Position numbers and translations under genes: made by a program
Notes under the pieces: generated by a model
What the model was told of the DNA's origin: nothing
Database searches by the model: none
The model's input: only the letters and a program-made list of their open reading frames with translations
Shown here: piece by piece, positions 24,632 to 33,212 of the stretch
How the letters are laid out: each line of letters opens with the position of its first letter
Position numbering within the stretch: position 1 is the stretch's first letter
NCBI GenBank assembly: GCA_018335925.1
Contig: JAGXRF010000032.1
Location: 1 to 38,922, forward strand
Length of the DNA stretch: 38,922 nt
From: Flavobacteriales bacterium
GTDB lineage: Bacteria; Bacteroidota; Bacteroidia; Flavobacteriales; Flavobacteriaceae
Reading direction: 5' to 3'

Positions 24632-27034
24632 ATGTATGTAGTAAAAAGAGACGGGCACAAAGAGCCGGTAATGTTTGATAAAATTACCGATCGAATCAAA
24701 AAAATGTCATACGGACTAAACCCTTTGGTGGATCCGGTAAAAGTTGCCATGCGTGTGATCGAAGGTTTGTACGATGGAGTGCTTACCTCCGAGTTAGATA
24801 ATTTAGCTGCCGAAACTGCTGCTACCATGACGGTAACACACCCGGATTATGCACAGTTGGCTGCACGTATTGCAGTTTCTAACTTACATAAAAACACCAA
24901 AAAATCTTTTTCTGAAACTATGAAAGACTTGTACGAATATGTAAACCCTCGTACTGGTTTAAAAGCTCCATTAATTTCAGATGAAGTTTATGAAGTAATT
25001 GAAAAACATGCAGAGGAATTAGATTCGCACATTATTTATAACCGTGATTTTAACTACGATTACTTTGGTTTTAAAACATTAGAACGTTCCTACCTATTGC
25101 GTTTGAATGGTAAAATTGCAGAAAGACCCCAACACATGCTCATGCGTGTTTCGGTTGGAATTCACTTAAACGACATCAAAAATGCTTTGGAAACTTACGA
25201 ATTGATGTCGAAAAAATATTTCACACACGCCACCCCAACTTTATTTAATGCGGGTACCCCAAAACCACAAATGTCGTCTTGTTTTTTATTAACCATGAAA
25301 GACGATAGCATTGATGGTATTTACGACACCCTAAAACAAACCGCAAAAATATCTCAATCAGCTGGAGGTATTGGTTTATCTATTCACAACGTAAGAGCAA
25401 CCGGTTCCTATATTCGTGGTACCAACGGAACTTCTAACGGTATTGTTCCTATGTTGCGTGTATTTAACGATACGGCTCGTTATGTAGACCAAGGTGGAGG
25501 AAAAAGAAAAGGAAGTTTTGCTATTTATGTAGAACCTTGGCATGCAGATATTTTCGACTTCTTAGAACTCAAAAAGAACCATGGTAAAGAAGAAATGCGT
25601 GCTCGTGACTTGTTTTATGCCATGTGGATTCCGGATTTGTTTATGAAACGTGTAGAACAAGGTGCGGATTGGACTTTGATGTGCCCGAACGAGTGTCCTG
25701 GTTTGTGCGATGTACATAGCGAAGCTTTTGAGGAACTTTATACTTCTTATGAAGCCCAAGGCAAAGGAAGAAAAACCGTGAAAGCACGTGAATTGTGGGA
25801 TAAAATTGTGGAGTCGCAAATCGAAACCGGAACTCCATACATGTTGTATAAAGATGCAGCAAACCGCAAATCGAATCAGAAAAATTTGGGAACCATTCGT
25901 TCGTCAAACTTGTGTACTGAAATTTTAGAATACACCTCTCCAGATGAAATTGCTGTATGTAACCTGGCTTCTTTGTCGCTTCCAATGTTCGTAGAAAAAG
26001 GAGAATTCAACCACAAAAAATTATTTGACGTTACCAAACACGTTACTAAAAATTTAAATAAAGTAATTGATCGCAATTACTACCCGGTGCAAGAAGCAGA
26101 AAACTCCAACATGCGTCACCGTCCGGTTGGCCTTGGCGTGCAAGGTTTGGCAGATGCTTTTATCATGTTGCGTTTGCCTTTTGCTAGCGATGAAGCTAAA
26201 AAATTAAACCAAGAAATTTTTGAAACCATTTACTTTGCTGCCGTAACTGCTTCGATGGAATTGGCAAAAGTAGAAGGACCTTATTCAAGCTACCAAGGGT
26301 CACCTATTTCAGAAGGATTGTTCCAATTCAATTTATGGGGATTGAAAGACGAAGATTTATCCGGAAGATGGAACTGGGAAAAATTGCGTAAAGAAGTGTT
26401 GAAACATGGGATAAGAAACTCCTTGTTAGTAGCACCTATGCCAACTGCATCAACTTCGCAAATCTTAGGGAATAACGAAGCTTTTGAACCATACACTTCT
26501 AATATTTACACCCGAAGAGTATTGTCGGGAGAATTTATTGTAGTTAACAAACACTTGTTGGAAGACTTGGTAAATTTAGGATTGTGGAATGACGATATGA
26601 AAAACGAATTAATGTACCACAATGGTTCCGTACAAAATATTGATGGAATTCCGCAAGAATTAAAAGAATTGTACAAAACAGTTTGGGAATTGAGCATGAA
26701 AGACATCATTGACATGTCACGTCATAGAGGTTATTTCATTGACCAATCGCAATCGTTGAATTTGTTCTTAGAAGATGCCACCATGCAAAAACTTACTTCG
26801 ATGCATTTTTACGCTTGGAAGTCAGGTTTGAAAACCGGGATGTATTACTTAAGAACCAAATCGGCAAGAGATGCCATTAAGTTTACATTAACCAAAAAAA
26901 CAGAAACCAATCCGGTTGAAAAAGTTGCTGTTCAACCAGAAACAGCTGAAGCAATTAGTGCAGCAGATTTTAGAGCCATGATTGAACGTTCTAAAAACGC
27001 AGGCCCGGAAGATTGCGAAATGTGTGGATCTTAA
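24632..27034 (+). CDS. nrdA: Class Ia ribonucleotide reductase, alpha (R1) subunit
   Basis: An 800-residue catalytic subunit. It begins directly with an ATP-cone ([20 protein letters not shown]), so dATP feedback inhibition is expected. Active-site residues are visible: the first redox Cys in [16 protein letters not shown], the thiyl-radical Cys and catalytic Glu in [17 protein letters not shown], and the partner Cys in [11 protein letters not shown]. The C-terminal shuttle Cys pair is in EDCEMCGS at the end. It converts all four ribonucleoside diphosphates to deoxy forms with NrdB. The gene is full length with no frameshift. The next gene, RDD, is separated by a 92-bp inverted-repeat element. 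Confidence 0.97.
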   Translation: MYVVKRDGHKEPVMFDKITDRIKKMSYGLNPLVDPVKVAMRVIEGLYDGVLTSELDNLAAETAATMTVTHPDYAQLAARIAVSNLHKNTKKSFSETMKDLYEYVNPRTGLKAPLISDEVYEVIEKHAEELDSHIIYNRDFNYDYFGFKTLERSYLLRLNGKIAERPQHMLMRVSVGIHLNDIKNALETYELMSKKYFTHATPTLFNAGTPKPQMSSCFLLTMKDDSIDGIYDTLKQTAKISQSAGGIGLSIHNVRATGSYIRGTNGTSNGIVPMLRVFNDTARYVDQGGGKRKGSFAIYVEPWHADIFDFLELKKNHGKEEMRARDLFYAMWIPDLFMKRVEQGADWTLMCPNECPGLCDVHSEAFEELYTSYEAQGKGRKTVKARELWDKIVESQIETGTPYMLYKDAANRKSNQKNLGTIRSSNLCTEILEYTSPDEIAVCNLASLSLPMFVEKGEFNHKKLFDVTKHVTKNLNKVIDRNYYPVQEAENSNMRHRPVGLGVQGLADAFIMLRLPFASDEAKKLNQEIFETIYFAAVTASMELAKVEGPYSSYQGSPISEGLFQFNLWGLKDEDLSGRWNWEKLRKEVLKHGIRNSLLVAPMPTASTSQILGNNEAFEPYTSNIYTRRVLSGEFIVVNKHLLEDLVNLGLWNDDMKNELMYHNGSVQNIDGIPQELKELYKTVWELSMKDIIDMSRHRGYFIDQSQSLNLFLEDATMQKLTSMHFYAWKSGLKTGMYYLRTKSARDAIKFTLTKKTETNPVEKVAVQPETAEAISAADFRAMIERSKNAGPEDCEMCGS

Positions 27035-27055
27035 TAATTTTAACCTTATCATTAA

Positions 27056-27147
27056 AGGTGTTCGAAAAATAATTTAGTTGTCATTATGAACTAGTTTCAT
27101 AAGCTGAAATAAATTCAGTTATACAAATCTAAGTTTTTCGGACACCT
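27056..27147. repeat. 92-bp inverted-repeat element between nrdA and the RDD gene
   Basis: The ends AGGTGTTCGAAAAA (27056-27069) and TTTTTCGGACACCT (27134-27147) are inverted copies matching at 13 of 14 positions. Inside are two further hairpins: TTATGAA-CTAGT-TTCATAA and AGCTGAA-ATAAA-TTCAGTT. The whole could fold as a three-way junction, or be a small non-autonomous mobile element (MITE) with terminal inverted repeats. The first ten bases of the left end recur at 30576-30585 in another intergenic region. There is no coding capacity, and no clear target-site duplication was seen. Confidence 0.5.
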
Positions 27148-27161
27148 ATTATTTTATACAT

Positions 27162-27650
27162 ATGAGCTCTATTCCAAAAGAAGTTTTAGCCAACAAAAGC
27201 CAACGATTTATCAACTTTTGTATCGATTTTATCGTTAGAATGGTCATTTTTTTAGGTATTGGTATTGTTATAGGCATAGCTGATCAATTTTTTATGACCG
27301 ACTACGTCAGTTTTTTTGAAAACATGAACCGATTGCAAGAGATATTTATAGAACTGTTACTTGTTTCTGTATATTATTTATTGATGGAGATTTTAACTGC
27401 TCGAACCATAGGAAAATACATTACCGGAACCATGGTAGTTGATCAAAACGGCAACAAAGCCTCTTCGCAACATATCGCTTTGCGAACCTTATGCCGATTT
27501 GTACCATTTGATCCTTTAAGTTTTTTAGGACAAGATGGTAGTGGATGGCACGACAAATGGAGCAAAACTTTGGTAATTGATGTGAAAAAATTCAACGAAG
27601 ACAAAAGAAGAAGACATGAATTTGAAGAACTAGGTGCATCTGAAGAATAA
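27162..27650 (+). CDS. RDD family membrane protein
   Basis: A 162-residue protein. SQRFINFCIDFIVRMVIFLG opens the first transmembrane segment with the Arg and Asp of the RDD family, and ELLLVSVYYLLMEILTARTI with GKYITGTMVVD forms the second. LRTLCRFVPFDPLSFLG is the conserved C-terminal segment. The last 40 residues are charged and cytoplasmic. RDD proteins are small inner-membrane proteins, some linked to ion exchange, but the role here is unknown. The inverted-repeat element lies immediately upstream, within its probable promoter region. Confidence 0.87.
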   Translation: MSSIPKEVLANKSQRFINFCIDFIVRMVIFLGIGIVIGIADQFFMTDYVSFFENMNRLQEIFIELLLVSVYYLLMEILTARTIGKYITGTMVVDQNGNKASSQHIALRTLCRFVPFDPLSFLGQDGSGWHDKWSKTLVIDVKKFNEDKRRRHEFEELGASEE

Positions 27651-27706
27651 AGCACCCAAAGAAATTTTATCTATGGATGCTTTTTAAAGTATAAAATAAT
27701 TCAAAA

Positions 27707-28477
27707 TTATTCTTGATTTAATATAATTGGAGCTTTTCCATCAGTAATAATTACCTTGGCATTGTTAGATTTGCTGAGTTCTCTAAATGCTTCAATAGAT
27801 TGGTATTTAATAATCATTGGGGTCAATCCTTGGTTGATGATGTTTTGAGCATCACGTATCCCTTCGGCCTCAACTCGTTTTCTGTCGGCTTCCTTTTTTT
27901 CACGTTCTACCACAAATTCCATTTCCTGAAACTGTTGCTCTGCTCTTAACTTGTCTTCAATAGCTGCCGACAATCTTTGTGGTAAGTTGATGCTTTTTAA
28001 CAATACGGCTTCAATTTCAAATCCTTTTTCAGAAAGCACTTGATTCATTTTGTTTTTAATAGATAATTCAATTTCATTTCTCTTCAAACTATGCATATCT
28101 TTTGCAAAATACTCCGCAGAAATATTAGCAGCAGAAGACCGAAGGGTGTTTATCAAAACATTTCTTTCAAAGTGTTTCCCAATTTCTTCAATAATGGTTT
28201 TTGCTTTTTCCTTTTTAATGTGATACAAAACCGAAACCTCTGCATTAATAGTCAAACCTTCTTTTGATGGCAGCAATAAAGTTTGCTCCACATTGGTAGT
28301 TCTAACCGGAACTTTTAAATAAGTAGTAGTTATTGGATTTACAAACCGAAGTCCTTCTTCCACTGGCTCTCCCTTTAATTTTCCGAAAGTTTGTCTAACA
28401 CCCACTTCACCGGGTCTGATTACCGTGCAACTAGTAAAAACAAGTAAGGTTAAAATTGCGTAAATGATAGTTTTCAT
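27707..28477 (-). CDS. SPFH/prohibitin-family lipoprotein
   Basis: About 256 residues starting MKTIIYAILTLLVFTSCTVI. FTSC is a lipobox, so the protein appears lipid-anchored instead of having the usual N-terminal membrane helix. The SPFH (band 7) domain covers about 18-190: RPGEVGVRQTFGKLKGEPVE, GLRFVNPITTTYLKVPVRTT and VEQTLLLPSKEGLTINAEVS. A coiled-coil segment follows (EQQFQEMEFVVEREKKEADR), then an Ala/Glu-rich C-terminal region. Prohibitin-like proteins form large rings that organise membrane proteins or proteases. A longer start at 28519 was rejected because it would bury the lipobox. It is a single gene, convergent with the RDD gene. Confidence 0.87.
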   Translation of the reverse strand: MKTIIYAILTLLVFTSCTVIRPGEVGVRQTFGKLKGEPVEEGLRFVNPITTTYLKVPVRTTNVEQTLLLPSKEGLTINAEVSVLYHIKKEKAKTIIEEIGKHFERNVLINTLRSSAANISAEYFAKDMHSLKRNEIELSIKNKMNQVLSEKGFEIEAVLLKSINLPQRLSAAIEDKLRAEQQFQEMEFVVEREKKEADRKRVEAEGIRDAQNIINQGLTPMIIKYQSIEAFRELSKSNNAKVIITDGKAPIILNQE

Positions 28478-28693
28478 ATGCTTTAGGAGTTTAAAATTAT
28501 CTCCTATAAATTTAACCAATAAGTAAATCTTATTTTTAAAATTAGCACCATTTTAGGACAGCATCAGACTAATGTTTTAAAATTTTCTAAATAAAGTTAA
28601 AAGTGTTAAAACTAGATTTTCTGGCAAAATTCCTAGAGCAATTCTAATTAAATGCAAATTCATTAACTTGCAAGTCGTAAAAATTTAGCAACT

Positions 28694-30025
28694 ATGATGC
28701 AGTGGGAAAAATTGCTTTCACTTCAAAAACATGGAGATTCAAAGCCTCGAAAAAGAAAAGATCAAACTGAAGATCGATTGGATTTTGAAGTTGATTTTGA
28801 TCGAATTATTTTTTCGGCTCCATTCCGATTGATGCAAGACAAAACCCAAGTAATTCCGTTGTCTAAAACCGACTTTGTGCATACCCGATTAACCCATAGT
28901 TTGGAAGTTTCGGTAGTTGGAAGATCGTTGGGCAGATTAGCAGGAAAAAGCATCTTACAAAAGCATCCGCACTTAATAGATTTGGATTATCAAATTCACG
29001 ACTTTGGAGCAATTGTAGCAGCAGCATGTTTGGCCCACGATATTGGCAACCCACCGTTTGGCCATTCTGGTGAAAAAGCAATCGGAGAATTTTTTGAGTT
29101 CGGAAAAGGAAAAGAATTTCAATCGCAATTAACTCCAAAACAGTGGCAAGATTTGGTAAAGTTTGAAGGAAATGCCAACGGATTTTCGTTATTAACCACT
29201 TCACGTCCGGGAATGGAAGGCGGATTGCGATTAACCTATGCAACCTTAGGTGCATTTTTAAAATATCCAAAAGAAAGTTTGCCTCATAAACCAACCAATC
29301 AAATTGAAGATAAAAAATTTGGAGTATTTCAAAAAGATTTGGAAGCCTTTGTTTCAGTAACTAATGCTTTAGGACTCATTAAAAAAGATACTCCTGATTG
29401 GTCGTTTTACCGACATCCGTTGGTTTATTTGGTAGAAGCTGCAGATGATATTTGTTACACCATTATCGATTTTGAAGATGGCATAAATAAAGGGCTTATA
29501 TCCGAAGATTATGCCTTAGAATATTTAATTCAGTTGGTAAAAGATCGAATTGATAACGAAAAATACCGCATGCTCCCAAGTAAAGAAGATCGTATGAGTT
29601 ATTTAAGAGCCCTTGCAATAGGAGCTTTAATTGCAGATGCGGTTCATATTTTTAATGAAAACGAAAAGGCAATACTAGAAGGAAATTTCCCGGTTTCGTT
29701 GATGGCAAAAAGTAAATATTTGGCACAAATGGAAGATATCATTCAAATTAGCGTGCCTAAAATTTACCAATCAGATGAGGTGATTCAAAAAGAATTAAAG
29801 GGGTATCAAATCATTCAACATTTGTTGCAATATGGCGTATTTGCTTCTGAAAGAAATTTTGAAGGAAAAACCACCAACTTTGATCGATTGTTTTTAAAAC
29901 AAATTCCGGAAAAATATTGGAAAAACATAAACGAACCCTACCATCGTTTGTTGGGTATGGCACAGTTCGTTTCGATGTTAACCGATGGAAAAGCAGTGGA
30001 ACTTTACCAACTGGTAAAAGAGTAA
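28694..30025 (+). CDS. dgt: Deoxyguanosinetriphosphate triphosphohydrolase-like protein (HD domain)
   Basis: A 443-residue HD-superfamily dNTPase. The N-terminal SAPFRLMQDKTQVIPLSKTD and RLTHSLEVSVVGRSLGRLAG give the first metal His; AACLAHDIGNPPFGHSGEKA carries the HD pair; LVYLVEAADDICYTIIDFED gives the final Asp. These are the Dgt/dGTPase signatures. The enzyme splits dNTPs, classically dGTP, to the deoxynucleoside and triphosphate in the cytoplasm, thus lowering dNTP levels. It lies about 1.7 kb downstream of nrdAB, whose product makes dNTP precursors. Its stop is only 2 bp from that of the convergent next gene, so no terminator fits between them. Confidence 0.93.
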   Translation: MMQWEKLLSLQKHGDSKPRKRKDQTEDRLDFEVDFDRIIFSAPFRLMQDKTQVIPLSKTDFVHTRLTHSLEVSVVGRSLGRLAGKSILQKHPHLIDLDYQIHDFGAIVAAACLAHDIGNPPFGHSGEKAIGEFFEFGKGKEFQSQLTPKQWQDLVKFEGNANGFSLLTTSRPGMEGGLRLTYATLGAFLKYPKESLPHKPTNQIEDKKFGVFQKDLEAFVSVTNALGLIKKDTPDWSFYRHPLVYLVEAADDICYTIIDFEDGINKGLISEDYALEYLIQLVKDRIDNEKYRMLPSKEDRMSYLRALAIGALIADAVHIFNENEKAILEGNFPVSLMAKSKYLAQMEDIIQISVPKIYQSDEVIQKELKGYQIIQHLLQYGVFASERNFEGKTTNFDRLFLKQIPEKYWKNINEPYHRLLGMAQFVSMLTDGKAVELYQLVKE

Positions 30026-30027
30026 TT

Positions 30028-30489
30028 TTAAAATCTTAATCCAATTCCTATCCCATTTTGATTGGAAACCAACTCTAAAGTAGGTTCAAAGGCCTTGCTA
30101 TTTTGTAATTGGTTGTACTGATTGGCAGCTTCTTTTAATTTTTTGTTCCCTGCCCCTTCAATCACAGTCCCAATAATTCCAACTACCAAACCAGCTCCTC
30201 CAACAGCCCAATTCGGATTGGCATTTTTGTTAAATTCCTGACCCAACACAAATCCAAAAGTAAATCCTCCGGCTGCACCCATTACTTGTCCAATAGTTCG
30301 GTTGGTTTGAGCTTTTGATAATAGTTGCAAAACTTCCTGCTGTTGTTGTACTTTTTCTTTAGCTTCGTTCACTGTAATTTTTTGACCGTTTAAGTACAAT
30401 CCGGAACCCCAAAAGTTACTTTTAAATTCCATTTGGGCTTGTGCCAAACAAAAACAAAAAAAGGCAGTAAATAAGTAATTTAATTTCAT
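30028..30489 (-). CDS. Secreted protein with glycine-zipper membrane hairpin, unknown function
   Basis: About 153 residues from the ATG at 30489, beginning MKLNYLFTAFFCFCLAQAQM, a clear signal peptide. After a short domain containing NFWGSGLYLNGQKITVNEAK and a helical stretch, two Gly-rich hydrophobic segments follow (IGQVMGAAGGFTFGFVLGQE and WAVGGAGLVVGIIGTVIEGA), resembling glycine-zipper membrane hairpins. The C-terminus ends GIGIGLRF. I do not recognise a family. An upstream Met at 30543 would place charged residues before the signal and was rejected. The gene stands alone and converges on dgt. Confidence 0.7.
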   Translation of the reverse strand: MKLNYLFTAFFCFCLAQAQMEFKSNFWGSGLYLNGQKITVNEAKEKVQQQQEVLQLLSKAQTNRTIGQVMGAAGGFTFGFVLGQEFNKNANPNWAVGGAGLVVGIIGTVIEGAGNKKLKEAANQYNQLQNSKAFEPTLELVSNQNGIGIGLRF

Positions 30490-30706
30490 ATGTATAAATT
30501 TTGATTTTTCAGTGGTCACATATGTTATTGCCATTTTACTCATCGGTGTTTATCTCACAATTTTATAATTTTCATAGGTGTTCGATGATTTTTCAATTGC
30601 TTGCAGCTAACTTTTTGTTAATGGCGATTTCATAGGTAGATAATTATTTGTTTTTTAAGAGATGTTGTAAACATAAAAATTAATTTCGCATTTATTACAT
30701 TTAAAA

Positions 30707-31399
30707 ATGAAGAAATTTAAAGTCATTGCATTTGATGCAGACGACACCCTTTGGATAAACGAACCTTATTTTGAGGAAACCGAGAAAAAGTTCTGTGGAT
30801 TGATGGAAGATTTTTTATCGCATCAAGGAATTTCAGCAGAATTATTTGCCATCGAAATTCAAAATCTTTCCCTTTATGGGTATGGCATAAAAGGATATAT
30901 TTTATCTATGATTGAAGCTGGAATCAAAATTTCAAATGGCACCCTTTCTACCAAAGCCATTGAAAAAATTTTAGATTACGGAAAAGAATTGTTAGAAAAA
31001 CCCGTCAAATTAATTGATGGTATTGAGGCAACCTTAGCTTATTTAAGCCAACATTACAAATTGGTAGTAGCTACCAAAGGAGATTTGTTAGACCAGCATC
31101 GAAAATTACATCTTTCCGGACTAGGAAAATATTTTCATCACATTGAAGTGATGATGGAAAAGAAAGAACCTGACTACCAAAAATTATTGCAGCGTTTAGA
31201 AATTGATGCGAAAGATTTTTTAATGATTGGAAACTCTTTAAAATCAGATGTCCTTCCGGTTTTAAATTTAGGAGGAACAGCTATTCATATTCCTTTTCAT
31301 ACCACTTGGGCTCATGAACGTATTGATCACACAATAGTTCACGACCAATTTTTTACTTTTGAACATGCGAGTGAAATAATAAATTGGATTGATAACTAG
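30707..31399 (+). CDS. HAD superfamily phosphatase
   Basis: A 230-residue hydrolase with all four HAD motifs. Motif I is FDADDTLW with nucleophile Asp-10 and acid/base Asp-12; motif II is VVATKGD; motif III Lys lies in KKEPDYQKLLQRL; motif IV is MIGNSLKSDVLPVLNLGG. A helical cap lies between motifs I and II (about 15-95), which is the C1 type. The substrate cannot be predicted; small phosphorylated metabolites are typical. The gene ends 3 bp before the histone-deacetylase-like gene, so the two form an operon. A near-consensus -7 box (TAATTTCG, one mismatch) ends 18 bp before the start. Confidence 0.9.
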   Translation: MKKFKVIAFDADDTLWINEPYFEETEKKFCGLMEDFLSHQGISAELFAIEIQNLSLYGYGIKGYILSMIEAGIKISNGTLSTKAIEKILDYGKELLEKPVKLIDGIEATLAYLSQHYKLVVATKGDLLDQHRKLHLSGLGKYFHHIEVMMEKKEPDYQKLLQRLEIDAKDFLMIGNSLKSDVLPVLNLGGTAIHIPFHTTWAHERIDHTIVHDQFFTFEHASEIINWIDN

Positions 31400-31402
31400 C
31401 AC

Positions 31403-32308
31403 ATGAGTTTTCCAATTGCATTTCATCCAATATATAAGCATCCATTGCCAGAAGGCCATCGATTCCCTATGGAAAAATACGAACTCCTTCCGCAACAATT
31501 ATTGTTGGAAGGAATTGCAGAGCCATCAGACTTTTTTACTCCAAAGGAAGTTGATTTAAAGCATGTACTTCAAGTACATGATTCGAATTATGTAAACCAT
31601 TTATTGCAATTACAATTAGATGCCAAACACGTCCGAAAAATTGGCTTCCCATTGAGTAATGAGTTGGTAAAAAGAGAATTGATTATCACCCAGGGTACGA
31701 TCAAAGGAGCAACATTTGCTATCAAAGAAGGAATTGCTGCTAACATTGCAGGTGGTACCCATCATGCTTATCCGAATAGTGGAGAAGCATTTTGTTTGCT
31801 TAACGACCAAGGTGTGGCAGCAAAATATTTGCTTCAACATAAGTTAGCCAAAAAAATTTTAATGCTCGATTTGGATGTGCATCAAGGCAATGGTACCGCA
31901 GTGATGTTTCAAAACGAACCTTCCGTTTTTACTTTTTCTATGCATGGGAAATCAAACTACCCTTTTAAAAAAGAAGTATCTGATTGGGACATTGCTTTAG
32001 AAGACCAAACCAACGATGCCATATATTTAGAAACTTTGCAAAATGCCTTACGAGTTATTCAAAAAAACTTTGCCCCTGATTTTGTTTTTTATTTATCAGG
32101 AGTAGATGTTTTGGCTACGGATAAATTGGGAAAATTAGGCTTAAGTATGCAAGGCTGCAAAAACAGAGATATCATGGTGTTTGAATGGATTAAAAAATTG
32201 CAAGTACCGGTTCAGGTAAGTATGGGAGGTGGTTATAGCAAAGACATCAAACTAATTATAGAAGCACATACCAATACTTTTAGAGAGGCAAGAAACATTT
32301 TAAAATAA
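31403..32308 (+). CDS. Histone deacetylase-like hydrolase
   Basis: A 301-residue member of the arginase/deacetylase (HDAC) fold. The active site is complete: paired His-120/His-121 in GGTHHAYPNSGEAFCLLND, zinc ligands Asp-158 and His-160 in MLDLDVHQGNGTAVMF, the third ligand Asp-235 in YLSGVDVLATDKLG, and a catalytic Tyr in SMGGGYSKDI. It deacetylates lysine side chains or, as in bacterial acetoin-utilisation and polyamine amidohydrolases, small acetylated amines. The substrate is unknown. It follows the HAD gene by 3 bp, implying a joint role, and a terminator follows directly. Confidence 0.92.
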   Translation: MSFPIAFHPIYKHPLPEGHRFPMEKYELLPQQLLLEGIAEPSDFFTPKEVDLKHVLQVHDSNYVNHLLQLQLDAKHVRKIGFPLSNELVKRELIITQGTIKGATFAIKEGIAANIAGGTHHAYPNSGEAFCLLNDQGVAAKYLLQHKLAKKILMLDLDVHQGNGTAVMFQNEPSVFTFSMHGKSNYPFKKEVSDWDIALEDQTNDAIYLETLQNALRVIQKNFAPDFVFYLSGVDVLATDKLGKLGLSMQGCKNRDIMVFEWIKKLQVPVQVSMGGGYSKDIKLIIEAHTNTFREARNILK

Positions 32309-32342
32309 AAAAGCTGCCCAAAAATCTTTGAACAGCTTTTTA
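32308..32342. terminator. Bidirectional terminator after the HDAC-like gene
   Basis: AAAAGCTG (32309-32316) pairs with CAGCTTTT (32333-32340), with an inner CAAA/TTTG pairing and T-runs outside on both strands. It lies between the convergent HDAC-like and HRDC genes and can serve both. Confidence 0.85.
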
Positions 32343-32357
32343 CCATTTTTTAATTTA

Positions 32358-32816
32358 CTAACAGGCTTGTAGCAATTGAATGATTTCATTGCCATATTTC
32401 ATGCGTTTCAAATCTCCAAAACCTTTTACTTGGGTTAAGTCTTCCGGTGATTTAGGTTGCAATTTTACAATACTTAACAATTCCGAATTGTGGCAAATCA
32501 TGTATTGTGGCATTTTGAGCTTTTCAGCTTTTGCTGCTCTCCATTCTTTTAAACTTTGAAATAATTGATTTTCTTGTTCCGATAATTTCACCGAATTGGT
32601 TATAGAAGGGAAAGTGGTTTTGGTTGATTTTTCTTTATTTTCATTGGTAGGAATACCCTCAAAAAAAACCAATACCGACCAAAATTCATTTACTCCAGTG
32701 ATAAAAGTACTCGATGTTTGAAGCACATTTTTATCTTTGATAAATGCGTTTAACTTTTGTTGATCTTCTACTAAAAAATCGTTATGTAATCTGATTTTAA
32801 AATGTTGTACTTGCAT
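32358..32816 (-). CDS. Stand-alone HRDC-domain protein
   Basis: A 152-residue protein. The last 75 residues form an HRDC domain (LFQSLKEWRAAKAEKLKMPQ, YMICHNSELLSIVKLQPKSP, LTQVKGFGDLKRMKYGNEII), the helical nucleic-acid-binding module normally found at the end of RecQ helicases or RNase D. Here no helicase or nuclease domain is attached; the first 75 residues (MQVQHFKIRLHNDFLVED and VNEFWSVLVFFEG) are a small alpha/beta domain I do not recognise. It may act as a DNA- or RNA-binding accessory. It lies downstream of ssb in the same direction, but a terminator separates them. Function is inferred only from the domain. Confidence 0.85.
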   Translation of the reverse strand: MQVQHFKIRLHNDFLVEDQQKLNAFIKDKNVLQTSSTFITGVNEFWSVLVFFEGIPTNENKEKSTKTTFPSITNSVKLSEQENQLFQSLKEWRAAKAEKLKMPQYMICHNSELLSIVKLQPKSPEDLTQVKGFGDLKRMKYGNEIIQLLQAC

Positions 32817-32836
32817 GGCTTATAAATTTAAAGTGA

Positions 32837-32875
32837 AACAAAAAAACACCATCGAAACCAAGTGGTTCGATGGTG
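32837..32875 (-). terminator. Rho-independent terminator of ssb
   Basis: CACCATCGA (32847-32855) pairs with TCGATGGTG (32867-32875), and after a bulged A, ACC pairs with GGT around the loop AAGT. Read on the minus strand, a T-run follows the hairpin at 32846-32840. It lies just after the ssb stop. Confidence 0.88.
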
Positions 32876-32882
32876 CGGATTA

Positions 32883-33212
32883 TTATTTTCCAATCAATAA
32901 GATTTCATTGGCTACTACTTCGGTTACATAGCGTTTATTTCCGTCTTTGTCGTCATACGAGCGGTTGCTTAATTTACCTTCAATGGCAACTTCTTTTCCT
33001 TTGTTTACATACTTTTCAATAATTTCTGCTGTTTTTCCCCAAGCAGTAACACGATGCCAAGTAGTCTGTTCTACTTTTTCACCTTTTTGATTGGTGTACA
33101 CTTCGTTGGTGGCAATGGAAATGTTTGCCAACTTTTTCCCGTCAAAATTTTTGATTTCTGGTTCTTGTCCTACGTGTCCGATTAATTGAACTTTGTTTTT
33201 TAATGCATTCAT
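32883..33212 (-). CDS. ssb: Single-stranded DNA-binding protein, short form
   Basis: A 109-residue OB-fold protein beginning MNALKNKVQLIGHVGQEPEI. TTWHRVTAWGKTAEIIEKYV and GKEVAIEGKLSNRSYDDKDG are characteristic of bacterial SSB, and the chain ends right after the fold at VVANEILLIGK. The usual Gly/Pro-rich linker and acidic tip (DDDIPF-like), used to recruit repair and replication proteins, are absent, so this is likely an accessory SSB and not the main replicative one. No frameshift or close continuation of a tail is seen before the downstream terminator. It lies upstream of the HRDC gene in the same direction. Confidence 0.93.
   Translation of the reverse strand: MNALKNKVQLIGHVGQEPEIKNFDGKKLANISIATNEVYTNQKGEKVEQTTWHRVTAWGKTAEIIEKYVNKGKEVAIEGKLSNRSYDDKDGNKRYVTEVVANEILLIGK

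Noticed and set aside
28478..28519. Longer start for the SPFH lipoprotein
   Set aside because: It would bury the lipobox behind 14 residues containing charges.
30490..30543. Longer start for the glycine-rich secreted protein
   Set aside because: It would place charged residues ahead of a clear signal peptide.
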